Positions 6,188 to 10,874 of a stretch of 10,874 nucleotides of DNA are shown piece by piece. The stretch's first letter is position 1; each line of letters opens with the position of its first letter. A program made the translations under genes and the position numbers. The notes beneath the pieces were generated by a model. That model saw nothing but the letters and a program-made list of their open reading frames with translations, was not told the DNA's origin and did no database searches. Source of the DNA: Nanobdellota archaeon (GTDB lineage: Archaea > Nanobdellota > Nanobdellia > Parvarchaeales > Parvarchaeaceae); contig JAKATQ010000031.1 in assembly GCA_021818665.1 (NCBI GenBank), positions 1-10,874 of the forward strand. Reading direction: 5' to 3'.

Positions 6188-8635
6188 CTAATGGTAAGCG
6201 AGATAGCGCATGGCTAGCCTGTGCCTACGGTGTACTATCCCGAATACGACCGCAAAAAGGATTATTATCGATGCCATGGCAGTGATGATATACCCTATGT
6301 ACTCGAACGGCGCTATCTCTATATTATCGGATACGCCGGAAACGCCATTGTAAGCATATGCGCTCCCGTATGCGGATATCGTAAGGTTGTAAGGTCCGCT
6401 CGGCACGTTCTCGAAGGTCGTGGAGCCAGTAAGGGACGTGAAATTCGTCGTGGATTTCCCGCCCTGAGAAAGCGTGACTTCGGCGTTGACAATCGGTATC
6501 CCAAGGTAAACCGATGTATGAACCGTGACGTCAGAAACGTTTAGCTGTATAGATGTGTGGTTTGACCCTACAGATGATAGCACTATTGGGGATGATACAA
6601 GGCTGAAAACTCCGTATGACACCTGGTCTACGACGAACGTGCTGTTAACGGGCACCCAGACCGTGGAGCTTGAAAACAGTGATGTCTGATTCTTCGATGA
6701 TATTGTAACTCCGCTAGGCGATACAATCCCGTTTGTTGTCGAAGTAAAATCGAGCAAATATCTCGTTTCTTCGATGAACGATACCGTTATGGACGGCTCT
6801 GGAAGGACGCTGAAGTTAGAAGCAACGTATCTGTAATTACCGGCATAGTACGGCGTGCTGCTTAGGTCGATTTGCGTGCCGGGCACTACGGCTATTACGC
6901 TGCGATTTTGCACCTGTATATGGAGTTCGCTCGTGCCGTTGGAAAGCGGCGTGTACGATGTGAAGGAAGCGTTTACATCTGCACCGACCGGTGCGTATTT
7001 CAGGAGCAGCTTCACCGGCGTCGATGACCTCCAGATGAAAGTGACGTTTATCGGGACTTCGACTGGCACAGACTCAGAATCTAGGACAGTCAGGGGACCT
7101 TTGCCTATCCTGAATCCGACGAGCGTGTACACCACGGACGAAGAATTGGTGAACCTTGGCGCAGATATTTGGAACATCGAACCATTGTCGACCATCACTG
7201 TCCGGTTTGCGTCGCCGTTGAAGTCTATCAGCCTAACTTTTATCTGCAGTAGTACGTTTATATCGATATTTCCATTGGAATAAGCAGGAAAAGTGATAGT
7301 TTGACTGGTAGAATTTACGTAGCCTGAATAGGAGGCGAATGCTGCGACAGTGCCAGCCGATGCGTTCGTCGTAAAAGCGTGCACGGTGACGTTTTGTCCG
7401 TATGTGAAGTTAAGAGACACTGGTGTGGTGTAATTAACGCCATTTATGTTTATCCTTATCGGCTCGCTGGAAAAAAAAGTGAACGACTCCTTGCTCTGAG
7501 ATATGTACTGGACAAGCTGGAAGGCCTTTGGGCTCCCTACCCCACTCACCCTGTTGTAGGAGCCATTTGCACAGTATAGACCGTTGCAAACGTCAGACGA
7601 CATCGTATTAAAAACGGCGCTGCCCTCTTTATAATACGCATTGTATATCGTCCCAAGCGAGAACCCTGCGTTTCCGCCGACTTTCTGGTTAAGAACGGCA
7701 TCGAACGCCGCTATCGCCGGTGCGGCCACACTCGTGCCGTAGTATCCTCCCCAAGCTGAGCCTACATACGCGCATATCGGTGTGCCGGCATTGAACGCGA
7801 CGTCCGGCACCATTCGCGATGTGCTTAAGTTAGGCTGCGCCGATGGCTTGGGGAAGACCACACTGTCGCCTCCGCCGCTGCTGGACCACCCAGTTTCGCC
7901 TAAGTACGAACCGCTAGGGCTTACAGAAAGAACCGTGCCACCTACACCGATGACATCCGGACTAGATGCGGGAAAATTCACGTTTGGCGATGATAGTCCG
8001 TTATAAGAACCGGAGTCGCCACTCGCAGCGAATATCGCTATTTTCCGCAGCGATGCTTCCTCAAGCACGCTGTTAAGCTGTGAAAGATAGGCCGCCTGAT
8101 AGTCTAATTCGGACGCTCCCCAGCTTATCGATATAGTCTGGACCGGCACATTGTTTATCGTGTAATTTATCGCGGAAAACAGTGCTGAGATATTGGGGGC
8201 GATGACGAGGTATATCTTAGCCCCGGGAGCCAGAGAGTGGGCCACTTCGACGTCCAATCCAGTTTCCTGAGTCCAATTTGCGCTAGAGCCACTTGGTTTA
8301 CCAAAAGGATACAAAACGACCAGATTTGAGCCGTTTTGCATGGCCGGGAGACTATATTGGGAATCGAATGTATTGAGGTCCTGTATAAGCGAAGGGTCGC
8401 CGTAGGCGTCGACTATGGCTATGCTTTCACCGCTCCCGTTTATGCCCTGCGAATAAAGACTGCTGAAGCTGTAAGCATTCTGCAGGTCCTGGGGAGAGAG
8501 GGCCGAGCAACCTGAAAAGAACAGTCTAGACACGTTCAGATTGAGGCTTATAGCTGCGTGAGCACTACCTATCGAAATCGAGGCCGCCAAAAATAGCATC
8601 GCGACGAAAACATACTTAGTATATTGGTAAGACAT
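6188..8635 (-). CDS. Secreted, C-terminally membrane-anchored sedolisin (peptidase family S53)
   Basis: This is an acid-active type serine-carboxyl endopeptidase facing outward. I start it at ATG 8633-8635, where GGTGAT (8640-8645) sits four bases upstream; an ATG at 8641 or GTG at 8644 would add two or three residues. Residues 1-27 form a signal peptide ending S-A-H-A. Numbered from this start, the triad is E124 and D128 (QETGLDVEVAHSLAPGA) with S302 (YYGTSVAAP). The oxyanion Asp is D207 (AASGDSG), and SISWG is at 169-173. The calcium-site region (SSDVCNGLYC...YNRVSGVGSP, about 346-369) is present, but the usual G-[WY]-D Asp aligns with Asn. The long pro-kumamolisin propeptide is absent: only about 20 residues separate the signal peptide from the catalytic start LSPQDLQNAYSF. 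About 400 residues of beta-rich ectodomain follow, ending in a carboxypeptidase-regulatory-like module (about 700-758; AEVTLSQGG...FENVPSGPYNLTIS). One transmembrane helix (about 778-801) and a basic tail (HRRHR) close the protein. About 27 N-x-S/T sequons suggest heavy N-glycosylation. Confidence 0.9.
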   Translation of the reverse strand: MSYQYTKYVFVAMLFLAASISIGSAHAAISLNLNVSRLFFSGCSALSPQDLQNAYSFSSLYSQGINGSGESIAIVDAYGDPSLIQDLNTFDSQYSLPAMQNGSNLVVLYPFGKPSGSSANWTQETGLDVEVAHSLAPGAKIYLVIAPNISALFSAINYTINNVPVQTISISWGASELDYQAAYLSQLNSVLEEASLRKIAIFAASGDSGSYNGLSSPNVNFPASSPDVIGVGGTVLSVSPSGSYLGETGWSSSGGGDSVVFPKPSAQPNLSTSRMVPDVAFNAGTPICAYVGSAWGGYYGTSVAAPAIAAFDAVLNQKVGGNAGFSLGTIYNAYYKEGSAVFNTMSSDVCNGLYCANGSYNRVSGVGSPKAFQLVQYISQSKESFTFFSSEPIRININGVNYTTPVSLNFTYGQNVTVHAFTTNASAGTVAAFASYSGYVNSTSQTITFPAYSNGNIDINVLLQIKVRLIDFNGDANRTVMVDNGSMFQISAPRFTNSSSVVYTLVGFRIGKGPLTVLDSESVPVEVPINVTFIWRSSTPVKLLLKYAPVGADVNASFTSYTPLSNGTSELHIQVQNRSVIAVVPGTQIDLSSTPYYAGNYRYVASNFSVLPEPSITVSFIEETRYLLDFTSTTNGIVSPSGVTISSKNQTSLFSSSTVWVPVNSTFVVDQVSYGVFSLVSSPIVLSSVGSNHTSIQLNVSDVTVHTSVYLGIPIVNAEVTLSQGGKSTTNFTSLTGSTTFENVPSGPYNLTISAYGSAYAYNGVSGVSDNIEIAPFEYIGYIITAMASIIILFAVVFGIVHRRHRLAMRYLAYH

Positions 8636-8639
8636 ACGC

Positions 8640-8645
8640 ATCACC
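8640..8645 (-). promoter_or_regulatory. Ribosome binding site deciding the sedolisin start
   Basis: GGTGAT is complementary to the anti-Shine-Dalgarno end of archaeal 16S rRNA and lies four bases before the ATG at 8635. It overlaps the upstream GTG (8644) and ATG (8641), which makes those two less likely starts. Confidence 0.45.
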
Positions 8646-8671
8646 AGTCCTTAACTGATTATGCAGCCAGT

Positions 8672-8696
8672 CATTTTATAGCTTGATTTATAAACC
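8672..8696 (-). promoter_or_regulatory. Promoter region of the sedolisin gene
   Basis: Two TATA-like elements lie on the minus strand: CTATAAAATG (8681-8672) and GGTTTATAAATC (8696-8685). The nearer one predicts transcription from about 8650, giving a leader of about 15 bases that contains the GGTGAT ribosome-binding sequence used to choose the start at 8635. The farther one is nearly symmetric and could also act toward the + strand. Confidence 0.45.
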
Positions 8697-8810
8697 CCAA
8701 AGCCACCAGCGGCATAATGTTTTTAGGGAGCGCGACGGGCTATCGTTCGGCATCAAGGCTGTGAATGACTGTGCTTTCCTGCGTTGCCAAGAGCATTTTA
8801 CACCACCAGA

Positions 8811-8829
8811 CATAAAAAAGGTTAAATAG
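8811..8829 (+). promoter_or_regulatory. TATA-box promoter of the eL44-eS27 operon
   Basis: Two overlapping candidates lie here: CATAAAAAAG (8811-8820) and GTTAAATAG (8821-8829). The second is centred 26 bases before the ATG at 8851 and would give a leaderless transcript. The first would give a leader of about 10 bases. No Shine-Dalgarno sequence precedes the ATG, which favours leaderless or near-leaderless initiation. Confidence 0.5.
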
Positions 8830-8850
8830 TATATGGTTTAATAAAAGAGA

Positions 8851-9144
8851 ATGAAATTGCCAACGCAGGTAAATCGATACTGTCCATACTGCAAAACGCA
8901 CACCGTACAGAAAGTGATACAGGTAAAGGGCGGACACCGCGGCACTCTGACCGCTGGCAGCCGCAGGAAGCTATATAACATAGAACATGGATACGGCTCG
9001 ACTCCTTATCCAATGTTCGAGCACGCGAAAAGACTGGGCGTAAAGCAGGCAAAGCGCTACGATCTAAGATATAAATGCACGAAGTGCAATAAAATGAGTA
9101 CTCAGAAAAGGGGCAATAAAGTGAAGAAACTGGAGATAAAATAG
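8851..9144 (+). CDS. rpl44e: Large ribosomal subunit protein eL44 (L44e)
   Basis: This 97-residue zinc-binding protein of the archaeal and eukaryotic 50S/60S subunit sits near the E-site. Family hallmarks run the full length: the start MKLPTQVNRYCPYCKTHT with the first Cys pair (C11-x2-C14), a basic central segment with GSRRKLYNIEHGYGSTPYP, the strand YDLRYKCTKC with the second Cys pair, and the basic C-terminus KRGNKVKKLEIK. Both Cys pairs are intact, so a zinc ribbon should form. The length is normal for the family. The stop is one base before the eS27 start, so the two are co-transcribed and probably translationally coupled. This pairing is typical of archaea. Confidence 0.97.
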   Translation: MKLPTQVNRYCPYCKTHTVQKVIQVKGGHRGTLTAGSRRKLYNIEHGYGSTPYPMFEHAKRLGVKQAKRYDLRYKCTKCNKMSTQKRGNKVKKLEIK

Positions 9145-9145
9145 C

Positions 9146-9337
9146 ATGGATGAGATAATATTCAAGCAGGTCGAAAGCAATTTTTCGAAGGTACGGTGCC
9201 AGAAATGCAAGAATGAGCAGGTGATATTCACAAAAGCTGCATCCCAAGTCAAATGCCTTGTGTGCGGTGAGATACTGGCGAAGTCTGCCGGCGGCAAGGC
9301 TGAGATAGTCGCAGAAAGGATAGAGAACTACTCTTAA
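9146..9337 (+). CDS. rps27e: Small ribosomal subunit protein eS27 (S27e)
   Basis: This 63-residue zinc-ribbon protein of the 30S subunit matches the short archaeal form of eS27. It carries CQKC (about 18-21) and CLVCG (about 37-41), the two C-x2-C knuckles. Between them is the family segment NEQVIFTKAASQVKC, and the end is AEIVAERIENYS. It starts at ATG 9146, one base after the eL44 stop. A GGAGAT stretch inside the end of the eL44 gene, about ten bases upstream, may act as ribosome-binding site. In many archaea this pair is followed by the genes for aIF2-alpha and Nop10. Here an unrelated transcription unit follows after about 70 bases. Confidence 0.96.
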   Translation: MDEIIFKQVESNFSKVRCQKCKNEQVIFTKAASQVKCLVCGEILAKSAGGKAEIVAERIENYS

Positions 9338-9377
9338 TCTTCCACAGTTTATCGCTAGGCGACTACGGCATTTAAAG

Positions 9378-9387
9378 ATTATAAATC
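9378..9387 (+). promoter_or_regulatory. TATA box of the nitroreductase-Sec61beta unit (leaderless start)
   Basis: ATTATAAATC is centred 26 bases upstream of the ATG at 9409, so transcription should start at the start codon. TTTAAAG just upstream (9371-9377) may form part of the upstream A/T-rich recognition element. Confidence 0.6.
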
Positions 9388-9408
9388 AACCGCTTCATAG
9401 AAATTGAT

Positions 9409-9951
9409 ATGAGTGTGTATGATCTTATCAAGAACCGCAAGACGGTATACTCGTTCCTTGAAAAACCGATAAAGGAAGAGCTGATAATAGATATTCTAGA
9501 TGCCGCTAGGCTGGCACCCGCCGCCGGCGGCATACATGAGTATGAATTCGTCGTCGTGAGCGAAAAAGAGAAGAAAGACGAGCTTAGTAAGATATGCCTG
9601 ACTCCTAATATAAACTCTGCGCCTTTCATAATAGTAGTTGTGTGCGATCCGCAGAAGCTCGAGACAATGTTCGGCGAGGAAGGCGATGAAGTTTTCTGCG
9701 TAGAAAACGCCGCACTTGCGATAGAGAACATACTCCTATGCTGCGCAGAACAGAAGTTAGGTAGTGCCTGGATTGCCACGGTCAACCAGGTCGCTGTCAG
9801 GAGCCTTCTAGGAATACCTGAGAATTACATCGTGCGTGGTGTGATACCAGTAGGGTATCCTAAGGAAGGCGGAAAAGGCGTCTATCAATTGTCGAAACCG
9901 CACCTAAAGGAAATAACGCACATAGAAAGCTTTAATAACAAGGCTGTTTAA
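9409..9951 (+). CDS. Nitroreductase-family (FMN-dependent oxidoreductase) protein
   Basis: This 180-residue protein has the flavin nitroreductase layout: an N-terminal helix with NRKTVYSFLEKPIKEE, the AARLAPAAGG segment, the strand YEFVVVSEKEK, a central dimer helix (NAALAIENILLCCAEQKLGS), then AWIATVN, VRSLLGIPENYIVRGVIPVG and YPKEGG. Family members bind FMN as dimers and use NAD(P)H to reduce diverse substrates; the substrate cannot be told here. The usual R-R-S-x-R-x-F phosphate-binding motif reads R-K-T-V-Y-S-F, so the second Arg is Tyr. The usual A-P-S-A-G-N-x-Q-P-W reads A-P-A-A-G-G-I-H-E-Y. These changes may alter FMN binding. The C-terminal R-K/R-P-L-x-E-I-V-H-like segment survives as KPHLKEITHIE. 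It starts at ATG 9409, and the Sec61-beta gene follows after ten bases, probably in the same mRNA. Confidence 0.85.
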   Translation: MSVYDLIKNRKTVYSFLEKPIKEELIIDILDAARLAPAAGGIHEYEFVVVSEKEKKDELSKICLTPNINSAPFIIVVVCDPQKLETMFGEEGDEVFCVENAALAIENILLCCAEQKLGSAWIATVNQVAVRSLLGIPENYIVRGVIPVGYPKEGGKGVYQLSKPHLKEITHIESFNNKAV

Positions 9952-9961
9952 TACATAGCTT

Positions 9962-10126
9962 ATGCTTAACAAGAAAGGGCAAGCGAGGATGCCTTCGTCC
10001 TTCGGAGGCCTGGTACAGTACTATTCGGAGTATAAAAGCAAGATAACGATAAAGCCGTACATCGTCATAGTGATGGGAATAGCCTTGGTCGCCGTCGTGG
10101 TCGGACTCAGCGCAGTATTCGGTTAA
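9962..10126 (+). CDS. secG: Protein translocase subunit Sec61-beta (SecG, archaeal type)
   Basis: This 54-residue protein runs from ATG 9962 to TAA 10124-10126. It is the small beta subunit of the SecYE-beta protein-conducting channel. The family pattern is clear. A short polar N-terminus (MLNKKGQARMPSSFGGLVQY) contains the conserved S-x-x-G-L-V-x-Y/F motif. A charged stretch (YSEYKSKITIKP) carries the conserved Pro just before the membrane. One C-terminal transmembrane helix (about 33-53; YIVIVMGIALVAVVVGLSAV) completes it. Its length is normal for archaeal Sec61-beta. It follows the nitroreductase gene by ten bases with no recognisable Shine-Dalgarno sequence. It should support secretion of the many signal-peptide proteins in this genome, including the sedolisin. 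Confidence 0.92.
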   Translation: MLNKKGQARMPSSFGGLVQYYSEYKSKITIKPYIVIVMGIALVAVVVGLSAVFG

Positions 10127-10143
10127 CTGGAGAAAAAAATAAT

Positions 10144-10196
10144 AAAAATAAAGGCGGCCTCTGCGTCCGAGTACACAAAAGCTCGCCTTTATTTTT
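10144..10196 (+). terminator. Inverted repeat, probable transcription terminator after Sec61-beta
   Basis: A perfect 13-base inverted repeat has arms AAAAATAAAGGCG (10144-10156) and CGCCTTTATTTTT (10184-10196) separated by 27 bases. It is followed by further T-rich sequence (AACTTTTG). The right arm supplies the T-run expected for intrinsic termination of the upstream + strand unit. An alternative small hairpin CGAG/CTCG (10168-10171 with 10182-10185) overlaps the right arm. The A-rich left arm would read as a T-run on the minus strand, so it may stop transcription from both sides. Confidence 0.6.
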
Positions 10197-10272
10197 AACT
10201 TTTGTTATAAAAAGAGAGTGCGTTTTTTCTTATTAAAGCACTTCTATGAAACTGATGGAAACTGTTTCTGTC

Positions 10273-10617
10273 CTATTTTAGCTCTTTGTCGCCGATTCCG
10301 ACGAGGAATTCCTTTATATCCAGACCGTCTGTTTTCCCCACGACTCTCTGCGGTGGGAGCACGCGCGTCGTTCCACGGCCGAAATCGACCACCAGTCTAA
10401 AAGGAAAAGATTCATAGCTGTCATTAGTGTAGCCATAATAATAAAGCTTGTTTCTCGAAGTGGATTTTATCTGCATGAAAAGACAACGACCGTTTTTGAA
10501 CGCTATAAGGTCGTACTCTCCGAGACTTCCGCCGGCTCTTACAACCTTCCACGCGTTCTCTTCGAACAGGTGTTTTATTTTTCTCTCTATCCTGTAGCCT
10601 TTGGTCTTGCTCGACAT
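10273..10617 (-). CDS. hjc: Archaeal Holliday junction resolvase-like nuclease (Hjc family, PD-(D/E)XK fold)
   Basis: This is a 114-residue protein, close to the usual Hjc length. The N-terminus KTKGYRIERKIKHLFEENAW holds the conserved Glu (E11) of the G-x-x-x-E-R signature. V-V-R-A-G-G-S-L-G-E-Y-D-L-I-A supplies R27, S31 and the metal-binding D36. CLFMQIKSTS gives the E/Q-x-K element as Q49 and K51, and a Tyr-rich stretch follows. Hjc dimers cut four-way junctions during recombination and fork repair. The classical residue at Q49 is Glu; Gln is known in PD-(D/E)XK relatives but changes one metal ligand. It starts at ATG 10615-10617, one base after the stop of the upstream wHTH gene (TGA-c-ATG), so the two should be coupled. 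It could instead be a related endonuclease-like protein of another role. Confidence 0.75.
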   Translation of the reverse strand: MSSKTKGYRIERKIKHLFEENAWKVVRAGGSLGEYDLIAFKNGRCLFMQIKSTSRNKLYYYGYTNDSYESFPFRLVVDFGRGTTRVLPPQRVVGKTDGLDIKEFLVGIGDKELK

Positions 10618-10618
10618 G

Positions 10619-10874
10619 TCATTTTCTTTTTATTTTGTTGAATTTTCCGTCCGGTTTAACTTTTATCAGCTTGTAGTTGGCAAGTTTGGAGATTATCTTG
10701 CTGACTTTTGCTTTTGAAAATCCCGTAGCCGATATTATATCGTTCTGGACGGTATAACCGTCTCTTTTGAACATATTAAGCACCCTTCGTTCGTGCTCAT
10801 TAAGAAGTTTTACAAACGGGTTTGGTTTCTTTGAACTGGCATGGACCGTCTTTGTCCTGCGCCATAGGTGAGAT
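10619..10874 (-). CDS. Winged-helix-turn-helix regulator, 5' part outside the window
   Basis: The minus-strand frame is open from the window end to TGA at 10621-10619, giving 84 visible residues. The core LLNEHERRVLNMFKRDG, then TVQNDIISATGFSKAKVSKI and ISKLANYKLIKVKPDG, is an archaeal MarR/IclR-like winged helix: helix 1, helix 2, the recognition helix F-S-K-A-K-V-S-K, then a beta-wing. Related archaeal proteins often carry a membrane or extracellular N-terminal domain and this wHTH at the C-terminus; the visible linker (RRTKTVHASSKKPNPFVK) would fit, but the N-terminus cannot be seen. The basic tail (KFNKIKRK) suits DNA contact. It sits one base upstream of the Hjc-like gene. Confidence 0.75.
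   Translation of the reverse strand, partial: SHLWRRTKTVHASSKKPNPFVKLLNEHERRVLNMFKRDGYTVQNDIISATGFSKAKVSKIISKLANYKLIKVKPDGKFNKIKRK

Noticed and set aside
6855..7283. + strand frame opposite the sedolisin ectodomain
   Set aside because: Shadow of the Thr/Ser/Val-rich coding sequence on the minus strand.
8700..8810. Possible tRNA or C/D-box RNA between the sedolisin and eL44
   Set aside because: No cloverleaf pairing, and no adequate C and D boxes with the expected spacing were found by eye; kept only as an unexplained stretch.
8822..9247. Minus-strand frame of 141 codons across eL44-eS27
   Set aside because: Antisense to two certain ribosomal protein genes; the Cys and Ser-rich translation is a frame shadow.
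1..10874. CRISPR array, insertion sequence or transposase
   Set aside because: No regularly spaced direct repeats, no terminal inverted repeats with a transposase frame, and no integrase motifs were seen.

Overview
The window is archaeal. It carries ribosomal proteins eL44 and eS27, a Sec61-beta subunit, an Hjc-type Holliday junction resolvase and TATA-box promoters. Several of those promoters lie so close to the start codon that the mRNAs should be leaderless. A secreted sedolisin (an acid-active protease family), many N-x-S/T sequons in every predicted surface protein, a DUF2341-type fragment and small Cys-containing surface proteins together suggest an acidophile. A DPANN archaeon of the Micrarchaeota/ARMAN type or a neighbour of Thermoplasmatales would fit. 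That placement is inference from gene content, not a phylogenetic result.

Positions 1-1700 form an accessory-looking surface-protein region. A small N-anchored surface protein runs in from the left edge on the + strand (2-484). A related protein lies on the - strand (1148-1660). Between them are a broken DUF2341-type fragment (about 520-843, -) and an unassigned reading frame (854-1129, -) that follows directly in frame after the stop of the 1148-1660 gene.

Positions 1761-6106 (-) encode a two-gene type IV pilus/type II secretion-like machine. The TadA/VirB11/ArlI-type ATPase (3866-6106) is translationally overlapped by a polytopic TadC/ArlJ-like membrane platform protein (1761-3887). Upstream on the same strand, 6188-8635 encodes a large sedolisin (S53) with a signal peptide, beta-rich ectodomains and a C-terminal membrane anchor, under its own promoter. 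The secretion pair, the protease and the small surface proteins are all envelope-related and are all on the - strand except the left-edge copy.

Positions 8645-8850 are a divergent intergenic region. From it the + strand core genes begin: eL44-eS27 (8851-9337), then a second unit of a divergent nitroreductase-family protein and Sec61-beta (9409-10126), ended by a strong inverted repeat at 10144-10196. On the - strand at the right edge, a winged-HTH regulator (cut by the window end) is followed after one base by an Hjc-like resolvase (10273-10617).

The points most worth a second look are the small surface-protein family beside a secretion ATPase/platform pair, the propeptide-less membrane-anchored sedolisin next to it, and the nitroreductase with altered FMN-site motifs coupled to Sec61-beta.
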